From contig JANQSJ010000014.1 in the NCBI GenBank assembly GCA_028284065.1, positions 62,001 to 126,000 of the forward strand: a stretch of DNA of 64,000 bases. The letters are read 5' to 3'. The DNA comes from Parvularculaceae bacterium. Lineage in GTDB: Bacteria > Pseudomonadota > Alphaproteobacteria > Caulobacterales > Parvularculaceae. Of the stretch, positions 27,340 to 36,182 are shown one piece after another. Each line of letters opens with the position of its first letter. Position 1 is the first letter of the stretch. The translations under genes were made by a program, and so were the position numbers. The notes below the pieces were generated by a model, which had not been told where the DNA came from, searched no databases, and worked only from the letters and a program-made list of their open reading frames with translations.

Positions 27340-28896
27340 TTAAACGGTAGCGTTGGACGCCGTCGCGCGGCGCAAGCGGCCGGCGCCGACGAGGCGATCC
27401 ATAAGGGCGTTGGCGTAAAGGCCGTTCGCAGCGAGCGCATAGCCTGCGCGGAAGAGCCCGCTTGATTCAGCCGGACGGAAGAGCTGCGCAAAGGCGACGC
27501 CGGCGAATGACAGTCCCGCAAGCGCCATCACGGCGACTTCCGCAATCCCTGGCGCGAGCCGCGGCTCCGGCGCGACGCCGGCCATCAGCGCCGCGAATAG
27601 CGTCTGCAACGCGAAGTACGCGAACGAAGACGCCGCCGCGACGCCGACCACGCGGCGAAGGATCGACGCGTCCGACCCGCCTTCGGCGATGAGGATCGTC
27701 GCGCCCATGACGAAGATTGCGCCGAGCGTAATGATCGCCGGCGCCTTTGCGGCCGCAACGCCCGGGAACGTCAGTCCAAAAACGGCGCCGATGGCGAGAT
27801 AAACCGCGCCCGCTGCGGCGAGGCTGACGCCCGCCTGCGCGAGGCTCGGCCGGCTCGGGGCCTTGCGCGCCTTGACCAACTGGACCGCCCTACCCGACGA
27901 CAGGAATGCGTGCGCCTTGTAAAGCGAATGCGCGATGATGTGCAGCGTTGCGGCGGAAAACGCGCCAAGCCCGCACTGCAACAGCATGAAGCCCATCTGC
28001 GCCACCGTTGAATAGGCGAGCGCCACCTTTACGCTTGTCTGCGAGAGCATCACGATTGATCCGAACAGCGCCGTGAAGCCGCCTATCAGCGCCAGGAACA
28101 TCAGCGCGGACGGATCGAGCGTCATGACGTCTGCGAAGCGGATGACGACGAAGCCGCCCGCATTGATGACCCCCGCGTGCAGAAGCGCGGACACCGGCGT
28201 CGGCGTTTCCATTACTTCGATGAGCCAGCCATGGGTCGGGAACTGCGCCGATTTCAGCGCTGCGGCGACGGCGATAAGGATCGCCGCCGGTCCGAGGCCG
28301 CCTACCTCGCCTGCGGCGCGGGCCGCTTCGGCGCCGGCAAGTATCGCGCCGATATTCGTCGACCCGAACCGCGCGGCGACAAGGAACAGCGCCGCGCCAA
28401 GGCAGACGTCGCCAATCCGCGCGATGATGAACTTCTTGCGCGCAGCGACCGCCGCGCCCGGCCGCTCCGAGCGGAAGAGCAAAAGTCCGTGTAGCGAGAG
28501 GCTGGTCGCGATCCAGGCCGCTAGGAGAACGATTACGTCGCCCGCGGTCGCGAGGCCAAGAACCGACCCGAGCGTCAGGCATAGCCTGCTGAAGAACACG
28601 CCCTGGCGGGGATCGCCATCGAGGTACGGGCCGGAATAGCGCGTCACGACAAGGCCGATGAATGAGACCAGCGCAAACATAAGCGCGCTCAAGGCGTCGA
28701 CCCGGAACAGGCCCCCGGCGCCGGCGCCAAGGGCGAGCGCGCCCGCCGCCGACAGCGCGAGCGCCAGCGCGGTCCACGCCGCGGCTTCGGCCGCGCGGCC
28801 GGCGAGATTGCCCGCCCGCCCGCGGGAGTAGACGCCTGCGGCGATAAACGCCGCGATGGCGGCGGGCGGCGCGAACGGCCCAACCAATTCGATCAT
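27340..28896 (-). CDS. dabB: DabB, NuoL-like ion-conducting subunit of carbon uptake
   Basis: A 518-residue polytopic membrane protein of the proton-conducting NADH dehydrogenase/Mrp antiporter family (NuoL/ND5-like), with about 13 hydrophobic segments. It carries the conserved lysine/histidine helices around AALKSAQFPTHGWLIEVMETPTPVSALLHAGVINAG (antiporter signature) and HIIAHSLYKAHAFLSSG. It is immediately upstream of dabA, 19 bases apart, which fixes its role as the ion channel half of the DAB inorganic-carbon pump rather than respiratory complex I. Confidence 0.9.
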   Translation of the reverse strand: MIELVGPFAPPAAIAAFIAAGVYSRGRAGNLAGRAAEAAAWTALALALSAAGALALGAGAGGLFRVDALSALMFALVSFIGLVVTRYSGPYLDGDPRQGVFFSRLCLTLGSVLGLATAGDVIVLLAAWIATSLSLHGLLLFRSERPGAAVAARKKFIIARIGDVCLGAALFLVAARFGSTNIGAILAGAEAARAAGEVGGLGPAAILIAVAAALKSAQFPTHGWLIEVMETPTPVSALLHAGVINAGGFVVIRFADVMTLDPSALMFLALIGGFTALFGSIVMLSQTSVKVALAYSTVAQMGFMLLQCGLGAFSAATLHIIAHSLYKAHAFLSSGRAVQLVKARKAPSRPSLAQAGVSLAAAGAVYLAIGAVFGLTFPGVAAAKAPAIITLGAIFVMGATILIAEGGSDASILRRVVGVAAASSFAYFALQTLFAALMAGVAPEPRLAPGIAEVAVMALAGLSFAGVAFAQLFRPAESSGLFRAGYALAANGLYANALMDRLVGAGRLRRATASNATV

Positions 28897-28995
28897 GTCC
28901 CGGCTCCCTTACTTAGGAACGGCCCCTTTACCCGCGCTCAAGATATTCGATAAATTCAATCTTTCGAGCGAATCGTTTGATTTTGGAGAACGAAT
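28897..28995. promoter_or_regulatory. Divergent dabB / LysR control region
   Basis: This 99-base gap contains a distinctly AT-rich core at about 28940-28980 with interrupted dyads (ATTCG at 28945-28949 and CGAAT at 28969-28973; TCGA at 28947 and 28964). LysR regulators usually bind such dyads between themselves and the divergent target. A GGAG lies just before the LysR start. The assignment is from arrangement and composition only. Confidence 0.4.
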
Positions 28996-29919
28996 ATGGC
29001 GGCAGGGCTCAATTACAATCACCTGCGGTACTTCTGGGCCGTGGCGCGGGACGGCAATCTCACGCGGACCGCGGAACGGCTGAACGTGTCGCAATCCGCG
29101 CTGTCGCTTCAAATCAAGAAGCTGGAGGAGCGGCTCGGGCTGCAATTGTTCGAACGGCGCGGGAAACAGCTCATCCTGACCGAAGCGGGCAATATCGCCC
29201 TCGACCACGCCGACGTCATCTTCGCCGCCGGCGAGGAGCTTCTCGGGACGCTCGCCCGGCGGCAGGAGGGCCGTCAAAGACGGCTGCGGGTCGGCGCGCT
29301 CTCCACCCTGTCGCGCAATTTCCAGGTGGAGTTTGTGCGCCCGCTCCTGGCTGACGATGATGCGCGCATCAGCGTGCGATCAGGCAGCCTCGGCGAATTA
29401 CTCAGCCTCCTGAAGTCTCAGGCGCTTGACGTTGTCCTGACCAATCAGACGCCCCCGCAATCAGACGACGCGGAGCTGATAGTGCGCGAGATTGCGGAGC
29501 AGACGGTGAGCCTCATCGGCTCGCCGGCGCGGGCCGATCCGGCGCGTCCTTTGATCGCGCTCCTGACCGAGGAGCGGCTCATTCTTCCGTCCAAGGAAAG
29601 TAGCATCAGGCGCGGCTTCGACGCGCTCGCGGACGAACTGCGCATCCGGCCGATCAACTTCGCCGAAGTTGACGACATGGCGCTTCTGCGCGTGCTCGCC
29701 CGCGAAGATGTCGGCCTCGCCGTTGCGCCGCCTGTCGTGGTTAAGGACGAGCTCACCTCCGGCAGGCTCATGGAGCTCGCCGACTTGCCGCGCATTCGCG
29801 AGACATTCTACGCGATCACGGCGCCGCGCCGGTTCCCGAACCCGGCGCTCGATTCCCTGCTTCGGCGCGGAGTGGACGCCGAGCACGGCGAGCAAACCGA
29901 ACCGGTTGAGATGCGGTAG
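28996..29919 (+). CDS. LysR-family regulator, NhaR-like, divergent from dabBA
   Basis: A 307-residue LysR protein: winged helix-turn-helix at residues 1-65 (LNYNHLRYFWAVARDGNLTRTAERLNVSQSALSLQIKKLE), linker helix, and a periplasmic-binding-protein-like effector domain from about residue 95. The N-terminus LNYxHLxYFW is characteristic of the NhaR branch, whose E. coli member senses sodium. Divergence from dabBA suggests that it controls carbon uptake, as related LysR genes do beside DAB operons. The effector (CO2/bicarbonate, ion, metabolite) is unknown. Confidence 0.85.
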   Translation: MAAGLNYNHLRYFWAVARDGNLTRTAERLNVSQSALSLQIKKLEERLGLQLFERRGKQLILTEAGNIALDHADVIFAAGEELLGTLARRQEGRQRRLRVGALSTLSRNFQVEFVRPLLADDDARISVRSGSLGELLSLLKSQALDVVLTNQTPPQSDDAELIVREIAEQTVSLIGSPARADPARPLIALLTEERLILPSKESSIRRGFDALADELRIRPINFAEVDDMALLRVLAREDVGLAVAPPVVVKDELTSGRLMELADLPRIRETFYAITAPRRFPNPALDSLLRRGVDAEHGEQTEPVEMR

Positions 29920-30244
29920 TGACGTCGCCCTGCGACGGCGGCGAAGCAGCCAGCCGCGACTCAAGCAGAACCCCGGTCGCCCACGATCGCGCCAACTCTG
30001 GCGTTTCAGGGCGAAGTTTGCGCGGTTCGCCAATCGGAATTCCGAATGGGACCAGGACAGGGCGCGGGCGATATCCGCTCAGGCGCGTTCCGCCTGTTGC
30101 CTCGGCTCCTCGCCTGCGCTGCTAAACGTCGCCTGCCAATAGTTGCTTTTTGTTCATGTGGAAAATAACGTCGCGTCGTTCGGCGCGGGTTTTGCAGTGT
30201 TCGCTGCGTCGATTCAGTGGCGTAAATTGTGACTGGGGGAAAAA
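29920..30244. other. Intergenic, no gene seen
   Basis: 325 bases between the LysR gene and the haloperoxidase. I find no convincing reading frame, RNA gene or repeat. The last 120 bases are less GC-rich and end in GGGGGAAAAA directly before the haloperoxidase ATG, so its promoter probably lies here. Confidence 0.5.
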
Positions 30245-32182
30245 ATGGTAAGCGTAAACGGCGGCCGGCCGGGCGACCGCGCGAAGGACTACTCGGAGAA
30301 AACGGCGAACGATCGCCAAGCAGAGACGGCGTGTCAAAACGATACAGCTTGCCAAGCCGGATCATCCGCACCGCGCGCGGACGAGCGCCCGTCTGAGCGT
30401 TCCCCCGCGCGCGGTGGGTTTCCCGCCAAGAGAGTCCGCCCCGCCTCGGCGAAGAGCGCGTTGCTCGCCGCGACGCCAAGCCGCCGAACCATCCTTCGCG
30501 GCGGTTTCTACGGCGCAATGACGACGGCCGCCGCGTCGCTGGCCGCTTGTGAGAGATCCGTCCGCGCCCAGCCTCCATCGCCACCGCCAAGCGGCCCGCC
30601 GCCAGGCGTCGGCGCCGGCGAGGTTTTCGGCCCAGCGCCAGGCGCGCGCGCCGCCGAAGCCGGGGCGCTGAAGTTTGATGCGGCAAGCGCAAACATCAAT
30701 GCGTTTCCAAGCGCAGTTCAGACGATTAACGACGATGAAGCGCTCTACGCGGACTTCATCGCGAGCTTTTCGAAGACGTTAGCCCACAACAGCAATGGCG
30801 AAGTCGATCAGAACAGTTACGTAAGCTACCTCGAAGCCCTGCGGTCCGGCGACCCCGCGGCGTTTGACAGCATCATTGTGGGCAACCCGAACCGACCCGA
30901 CCGAGTGGGTCTTGTCAGCCCGCAAGCAGCGTACGCATTTTCTCTATTCGGGCTTGATGGACAGGGCGGGCGATTGCCCCCGGCCCCGAGTTTCGCCAGC
31001 GCCGAAACCGCCGCGGAGATGGTGGAGCTTTACTGGTACGCCCTCTGCCGCGACGTGCCGTTTGAGCGTTACGCGACGGACCCGCTGATCGCAGCCGCGA
31101 TTTCGGACCTAAACGCTCTGTCGTCCGCAGATATTTTCCCGCGCGTCGGCGGCCAGGTGACGCCGCAGACTATTTTCCGGTCAACGCTTCCGGGCGCCAC
31201 GACCGGGCCGCTCGTCAGCCAGTTCCTGCTGCAGCCGTTCATGTTCGGCGCGGCCGAGGTCACGCAGCGCTTTCCAAGAGTGGCGGAAGGCGGCGTCAAC
31301 AACTTCATGACGGACTTCGACGACTATCTCGACATCCAGAATGGCGCGCCGCCGAACGTCTCAGTGGTGTTCGACCCCACTCAAACCTACCTCTACTCGA
31401 TGCGCCAGCTCGGAGAGTTCGTACACGTAGACTTGCCCGTGCAATCAGGGCTCTACGCAGCCACTATCCTGTTCAATCTCGGACTTTTGGATCCGACTCT
31501 CCCGGTAAGTCCGTCCGAAGCGGAAGATGGCTTTGTCAATTTCGGCAAGGCGGACATCACCCATCTCGTAGCGTCGGCGCCGCGCAACGCGCTTACGTCG
31601 GCCTGGTTCCAGAAATGGCTTGCGCACCGCCGCTTGCGCCCGGAGGCGTTTGCCTGCCGGATCAGCGTTCAACAAAGGAACATCCGGGACTACGGCATTC
31701 ATCCGGACGTCCTGAGTTCGGACGCGTTGACCAGGATCAACGCGCTCTCCATCACGGCCGCCGACAGCGGACTTCTGCCGATGGGATACCCCGAAGGTTC
31801 GCCGGCCCATCCGGCGTATCCTGGCGGCCATTCAACGTTCGCCGCCGCCTCCGCAACGATCTGCAAGGCGTTCTATGACGAAGCGGCGGCTATGCCGAAC
31901 CCTGTTCAGCCGAGCGCGGACGGTCTTTCGCTTGAGCCGTGGACCGGCGAGACGCTCACCGTGGGCGGCGAACTCAACAAGCTCGTCGGCAATATCACGC
32001 ATGGGCGCGACGGGGCCGGCATGCACTGGCGGTCCGACGGGGTCGGCAACTTCATTGGCGAAGAAGTCGCCATCTCAATGCTGGCCGACTTCAGCCGTAC
32101 GTATAATGAACGTTTTGACGGCTTCCGGCTCACCCGTTTCGACGGCACGCCCGTGAGGATAGTAGACGGCGAAATCCTCTAA
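30245..32182 (+). CDS. Vanadium-dependent haloperoxidase, Tat/lipoprotein type
   Basis: PAP2-fold enzyme of the algal/bacterial vanadium bromoperoxidase group, 645 residues, using hydrogen peroxide to oxidise halides. Vanadate-site residues are in the right order and spacing: K457 and R465 in QKWLAHRRLRPE, H522 and H529 in HPAYPGGH, R588 and H594 in HGRDGAGMHWRSD. The usual serine of PSGH is glycine (G527). An export signal lies unusually far in, at about residues 80-106: SRRTILRGGF (twin arginine), a hydrophobic stretch, then LAAC, a lipobox-like site. A strong GGGGGA supports ATG 30245, giving an 80-residue pre-signal segment; a TTG at 30461 is the alternative. Probably exported and possibly lipid-anchored. 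Confidence 0.85.
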   Translation: MVSVNGGRPGDRAKDYSEKTANDRQAETACQNDTACQAGSSAPRADERPSERSPARGGFPAKRVRPASAKSALLAATPSRRTILRGGFYGAMTTAAASLAACERSVRAQPPSPPPSGPPPGVGAGEVFGPAPGARAAEAGALKFDAASANINAFPSAVQTINDDEALYADFIASFSKTLAHNSNGEVDQNSYVSYLEALRSGDPAAFDSIIVGNPNRPDRVGLVSPQAAYAFSLFGLDGQGGRLPPAPSFASAETAAEMVELYWYALCRDVPFERYATDPLIAAAISDLNALSSADIFPRVGGQVTPQTIFRSTLPGATTGPLVSQFLLQPFMFGAAEVTQRFPRVAEGGVNNFMTDFDDYLDIQNGAPPNVSVVFDPTQTYLYSMRQLGEFVHVDLPVQSGLYAATILFNLGLLDPTLPVSPSEAEDGFVNFGKADITHLVASAPRNALTSAWFQKWLAHRRLRPEAFACRISVQQRNIRDYGIHPDVLSSDALTRINALSITAADSGLLPMGYPEGSPAHPAYPGGHSTFAAASATICKAFYDEAAAMPNPVQPSADGLSLEPWTGETLTVGGELNKLVGNITHGRDGAGMHWRSDGVGNFIGEEVAISMLADFSRTYNERFDGFRLTRFDGTPVRIVDGEIL

Positions 32183-32408
32183 AGCGCCTTGCGGATGAGC
32201 GAGCGCGGTTGACGGCTCCCATCCGTCAACGCCGCAAGAGAAGCGCGGCGAAACGACAATCTGGAGCCGTTGAGCGAGTCCGAAGGAACGCAAACGGCTC
32301 CAGGCGCTCGCCATAGCTGGCGCGCTCGCGGCGCATGCGTGTTCGCCCTATCCGGCGCCCATGAAGCTGCGTCACACTGTCAGAAATCGCCTTGAGTCGC
32401 CGGCGGCT

Positions 32409-32485
32409 TGGTGAGCCCCCTGGGACTCGAACCCAGGACCTACTGATTAAAAGTCAGTTGCTCTAACCAGCTGAGCTAGGGGCCC
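32409..32485 (-). tRNA. tRNA-Lys (anticodon TTT)
   Basis: Cloverleaf on the minus strand: acceptor GGGCCCC pairs with GGGGCTC (one G-T), D-arm GCTC/GAGC, anticodon stem ACTGA/TCAGT around loop CTTTTAA (anticodon TTT), T-arm CTGGG-TTCGAGT-CCCAG, discriminator A. CCA is encoded at 32411-32409. It lies about 115 bases upstream of the end of tgt in the intergenic region after the haloperoxidase. Confidence 0.95.
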
Positions 32486-32600
32486 ACGTCGCCGCGGGCG
32501 ATAGAGCACCGCCGGAAGCGAGCGCGGAACCTAGTCACGTGCGGCGCACCGGTCAACACCGGCTCAAGGCGCCCTTACAAAAGCGATTTCGTCGTCAATC

Positions 32601-33737
32601 TCACACAAGCGTCTCGCCCGTCTCATTCGTGAACCTGGCGATGAAATCAGCGAGCGACCCAGACGCGATCGCCGCGCGCAGGCCCGCCATGAGGTCCTGA
32701 TAGTACTGCAGGTTATGCCAGGTGAGCAGCATGGGCCCGAGATATTCACCGGCCCGGAAGAGATGGTGCAGATAGGCCTTCGAATAGTCGCGGCTCGCCG
32801 GGCAGGCGCTCTCCGGGTCGAGAGGCGCATCGTCCTCCGCAAAGGCCGCGTTCTTGATGTTGATCGGCCCCGCCCTAGTCCAGGCCTGGCCATGGCGACC
32901 GGACCGGGTCGGCGCGACGCAGTCGAACATGTCAATCCCGCGCGCGACGGCGCCGACAATATCGGCCGGTTTGCCGACCCCCATGAGATAGCGGGGCCGG
33001 TCGGCCGGCATGTGAGGCGTGGTGAACTCCAGCACCCGGAACATCTCCTCGCGCCCCTCGCCCACCGCCAGTCCGCCGACCGCGTAACCCGACAGGTCAA
33101 GCGCCATCAGACCGTCAAGGCTCTCCCGCCTGAGGCGCTCATAGTTCGCCCCCTGAACGATGCCGAAAAGCGCCTGGCCCTGCGCCGAAAAATCGGCGAA
33201 CGCGGCCTTCGACCGTTTGGCCCAGCGCAAGGAGAGCTCCATCGACCCGCGGGCGTCGTCTTCGGCGATCGGGATCGCCGGGCATTCGTCAAGCTGCATC
33301 TGGATGTCAGCGCCGAGGAGACACTGTATTTCGATCGACCGCTCCGGGGTCAGCATATGCTTCGAGCCGTCAATGTGCGACTGAAAGGCGACGCCCTCCT
33401 CTGTCAGCTTGCGCAGCTGCGCGAGCGACATCACCTGAAACCCGCCTGAGTCGGTTAGGATCGGCCGCGGCCAGTTCATGAATGCGTGCAGGCCGCCAAG
33501 GCGCGCCACCCGCTCCGCCCCCGGACGGAGCATTAGGTGATAGGTGTTGCCGAGGACGATGTCGGCGCCCGTGGCGCGCACATGCTCAGGCAGCATCGCC
33601 TTCACCGTCCCTGCGGTGCCCACGGGCATGAAGGCGGGCGTCAGGATCTCGCCGCGGGGCGTCTCGATGCGCCCCGAACGCGCCGCGCCGTCGCGCGCCG
33701 CGACCTTAAACGAGAAGGTATCGCCGGCGCCGGTCAA
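32601..33737 (-). CDS. tgt: Queuine/preQ1 tRNA-guanine transglycosylase
   Basis: Exchanges guanine-34 of Asp, Asn, His and Tyr tRNAs for preQ1 in queuosine synthesis. 378 residues with [28 protein letters not shown], the catalytic-pocket [45 protein letters not shown], and the second aspartate in [12 protein letters not shown]. The zinc segment is altered: where E. coli has three cysteines and a histidine, only the middle cysteine (ACPASRDY) and the histidine (WHNLQYY) remain and the other two are serines. Its start overlaps the stop of the CsaA-like gene. Last gene of the queA operon. Confidence 0.93.
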   Translation of the reverse strand: MTGAGDTFSFKVAARDGAARSGRIETPRGEILTPAFMPVGTAGTVKAMLPEHVRATGADIVLGNTYHLMLRPGAERVARLGGLHAFMNWPRPILTDSGGFQVMSLAQLRKLTEEGVAFQSHIDGSKHMLTPERSIEIQCLLGADIQMQLDECPAIPIAEDDARGSMELSLRWAKRSKAAFADFSAQGQALFGIVQGANYERLRRESLDGLMALDLSGYAVGGLAVGEGREEMFRVLEFTTPHMPADRPRYLMGVGKPADIVGAVARGIDMFDCVAPTRSGRHGQAWTRAGPINIKNAAFAEDDAPLDPESACPASRDYSKAYLHHLFRAGEYLGPMLLTWHNLQYYQDLMAGLRAAIASGSLADFIARFTNETGETLV

Positions 33738-34075
33738 TAGAGACGCCCGCCATTTGGCACCGCCCGCTCCGGCCCGATGAGCACCACCTCTCCGTCCGCA
33801 TCGGGAAAGCCGAGGGTCAATACCTCCGACATGAAGTCCGCGATCTGGCGCGGGGGAAAATTCACCACCGCGGCGACCTGCCGGCCCTTCAAGTCATCTG
33901 CGCCATAGTGAACCGTTATCTGGGCGGAGGATTTCTTTACGCCGATCTCCGGCCCGAAATCGATCCACAGCTTCCAGGCGGGCTTTCGCGCCTTGTCGAA
34001 CGGCTGAACGTCGGTGATCGTCCCCACCCGGACGTCCACTTTCAGAAAATCCTCAATGCCGATATCGTCCGTCAT
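33734..34075 (-). CDS. CsaA-like tRNA-binding domain protein
   Basis: A 113-residue stand-alone EMAP/OB-fold protein: [67 protein letters not shown] and [16 protein letters not shown] match CsaA and MetRS C-terminal domains from end to end. It probably binds tRNA as a dimer; CsaA has also been described as a chaperone. It is set between a DUF1697 gene and tgt, overlapping the latter (ATGA), so it is co-expressed with queuosine enzymes. Confidence 0.85.
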   Translation of the reverse strand: MTDDIGIEDFLKVDVRVGTITDVQPFDKARKPAWKLWIDFGPEIGVKKSSAQITVHYGADDLKGRQVAAVVNFPPRQIADFMSEVLTLGFPDADGEVVLIGPERAVPNGGRLY

Positions 34076-34083
34076 TGTCGCTT

Positions 34084-34623
34084 CTATCCGTGCTCGCCGA
34101 GGGCGATGAGCGCCTTCACCGTGTTCCAGTTGCGCGCCGTCGTCGGAACCTTGAGGATGCGATCCATCCTCTCCGCGATCTTCGACTTCGACAGCCCGGC
34201 CGGCGAATGTATGTAAAGCGCGCCGCCGTCAATCACGAACTCTTCGGCGGGCGTCTTCACCTCGTCAAAGCGGGCGGCGGCGTCCGGCGCCGGCGCGCCG
34301 CCCAGGAAAACGACATGCACGGTCTTGCCGTCGGCCTCGCCCGCCTCGGCGAATGGGCAATCTTCCGCAGCCTTCTTCAAGGCCTTCAGCGTCAGGACAA
34401 AGACATGGGGTCGGAATCCCATCTCCGCCTCAATCGCTTCGCCGAGCGCGCCTGCATCCACATCGCCGTCGAAAACCGCATTGCCGCTCTGGACATAGGT
34501 GCGCACGTCGGCGCCGCCGACGCCTTCAATTATTGCGGCAAGCGTTTTCATAGGCAGTTTGCGCGCGCCGCCCACATTGATCCCGCGCAGGAGCGCCACC
34601 GACTTTCCTCCGCGCGCCGTCAA
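34084..34623 (-). CDS. DUF1697 domain protein
   Basis: A 179-residue protein matching DUF1697 from the first residues: [36 protein letters not shown], and the C-terminal [11 protein letters not shown]. No biochemical role is established for the family. It overlaps the queA stop at its start and precedes the CsaA-like gene, so the four genes form one transcription unit with queuosine synthesis. Whether it acts on tRNA is open. Confidence 0.85.
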   Translation of the reverse strand: MTARGGKSVALLRGINVGGARKLPMKTLAAIIEGVGGADVRTYVQSGNAVFDGDVDAGALGEAIEAEMGFRPHVFVLTLKALKKAAEDCPFAEAGEADGKTVHVVFLGGAPAPDAAARFDEVKTPAEEFVIDGGALYIHSPAGLSKSKIAERMDRILKVPTTARNWNTVKALIALGEHG

Positions 34624-35714
34624 GACGCGCGCTCATACAGACAGGCGTCGCCATAGGAATAGAAGCGATACCGCGCCTTGATCGCGTGGGCGTAGGCGGC
34701 GCGCGCCACGTCAAGGCCGACAAACGCCGAGACCAGCATGAAAAGCGTCGATTTCGGCAGATGAAAGTTCGTCATCAGAAGGTCGGCCGCGCGGAATTGG
34801 AACCCGGGGGTGATGAAGATGTCCGTCTCGCCACGGAAGGGCGTCACGACGCCAGTCTCCCGCGCCGCCGTCTCGATGAGCCTGAGCGCCGTGGTGCCGA
34901 CCGCGACGATGCGCCCGCCGGCGGCTTTCGCCTCCCGGATCGCGGCGGCGGTCTCTTCGCTGACGTCACCCCACTCAGCGTGCATTTTGTGGTCTTCCAC
35001 CTTGTCCGCCGTCACCGGCAGATAGGTGCCCGCTCCCACATGCAGGGTGACGAAGGCGCGCCCGACCCCTGCCACGTCGAGGCGGGCGAGCAACTCCTCC
35101 GTGAAATGAAGGCCCGCCGTGGGCGCGGCTACCGATCCCGTCTCGCGGGCGTAAACCGTCTGATAGCGGTCGCTGTCGGCGTCGGTCGTGGCGCGGCGCC
35201 GCGCGATGTAGGGCGGCAGGGGCGGCGCGCCGAACTTCGGCAGTTCGGCGTCAAACGCCGCATCGTCAATGTCGAACGCCAGTTCGATCTCCGCGCCGTC
35301 ATGGCCGACGACTTCGGCGCCGGCGTCGATGGCGAAATCGAGCCGGTCGCCGACTTTCAGTCGTTTGGCCGGGCGGGCGAACGCGCGCCAGCGGCTCCGG
35401 CCCGCGGCGCCAGGGTTTAGGCGCTTGTGCAGCGTCACGCCCACCAGGACGTCGCCGCCGCCGCCTTCGGGCCGCGCCGCGCGCCGGCCTTGCAACTGCA
35501 CGGGCGCCACTTTCGTGTCATTGAGCACCAGAAGGTCGCCCGGCCGCAGGATATCCGGCAGGTCGCGCACAATCGCATCAGCGAATGTTCCGCTTGCGTC
35601 GGGCCCGCCGCCATCGGCCGAGATGCGCAAGAGACGCGCGGAATCCCGCGGCTCCGCCGCCTCAAGCGCGATGAGCTCTTCCGGCAACTCAAAATCAAAG
35701 TCCTCTACGCGCAT
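34620..35714 (-). CDS. queA: tRNA preQ1(34) S-adenosylmethionine ribosyltransferase-isomerase
   Basis: Adds the ribosyl part of S-adenosylmethionine to preQ1 in tRNA, making epoxyqueuosine. 364 residues from ATG 35714, preceded by GAAGG; the TTG at 35735 would add 7 residues. Visible are [83 protein letters not shown], and [17 protein letters not shown], which together define QueA. First gene of the queA-DUF1697-csaA-like-tgt operon; successive genes overlap or nearly touch. Confidence 0.95.
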   Translation of the reverse strand: MRVEDFDFELPEELIALEAAEPRDSARLLRISADGGGPDASGTFADAIVRDLPDILRPGDLLVLNDTKVAPVQLQGRRAARPEGGGGDVLVGVTLHKRLNPGAAGRSRWRAFARPAKRLKVGDRLDFAIDAGAEVVGHDGAEIELAFDIDDAAFDAELPKFGAPPLPPYIARRRATTDADSDRYQTVYARETGSVAAPTAGLHFTEELLARLDVAGVGRAFVTLHVGAGTYLPVTADKVEDHKMHAEWGDVSEETAAAIREAKAAGGRIVAVGTTALRLIETAARETGVVTPFRGETDIFITPGFQFRAADLLMTNFHLPKSTLFMLVSAFVGLDVARAAYAHAIKARYRFYSYGDACLYERAS

Positions 35715-36004
35715 CAAGCCTTCACCCTGGCGCAAACACCGCCCAACGCGCCGGCCACGGCGCGCCGCTTTCGGAAACGCCAGACTAGCTATCGTCCCCC
35801 TTCCGGGCCGGCAAGGCCGCCGGAGCTCCGGGAGGGAAAGGCATCATACTTGAGCCCCAAGGGTGTTCGATAAGTATTCGGAAGATTCAGCTGTACGCCG
35901 CACGGGCGCTGGGCTTGAGACGTTCGATAAGGTCGCGCTGGGGAGGCGTCCCGGCCTATAATGGCGCCTTCGGCCGACAGGGCCCGATAGCGGCTAATCT
36001 TACC

Positions 36005-36107
36005 TCCGACCATCCCGGCGCAGGCCGGGATCCAGCGAATCAAAAAAGTCAGGCGACGCCTGGCTTCATGCTTCTGCTGGACTCCGGCTTTCGCCGGAGT
36101 AGTCGGA
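36005..36107. repeat. Short inverted-repeat element (REP/MITE-like)
   Basis: The 468-base gap 35715-36182 contains a 103-base element with imperfect 32-base terminal inverted repeats (36005-36036 and 36076-36107). Each arm is itself a hairpin (CCCGGC...GCCGGG and CTCCGGC...GCCGGAG). A further arm copy, GCCGGAGTCCAGC, lies at 36169-36181 against the stop of the serine hydrolase. There is no gene inside. Similar GC-rich palindromes are widespread in alphaproteobacterial genomes. The rest of the gap shows nothing recognisable. Confidence 0.7.
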
Positions 36108-36182
36108 ATGTGGAAAGTCGCCTGTTGGCAAATAGCCTCTCCTTTGGAGAACGGCTGCGGCGGCGAATGCCGGAGTCCAGCC

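Noticed and set aside
27340..28896. Respiratory complex I subunit NuoL
   Set aside because: There are no other nuo genes, and dabA follows immediately, so DabB is the better call.
30006..30692. 228-codon minus-strand frame over the haloperoxidase start
   Set aside because: Almost entirely Arg/Pro/Ser low complexity, opposite the haloperoxidase signal region; no start signal or family.
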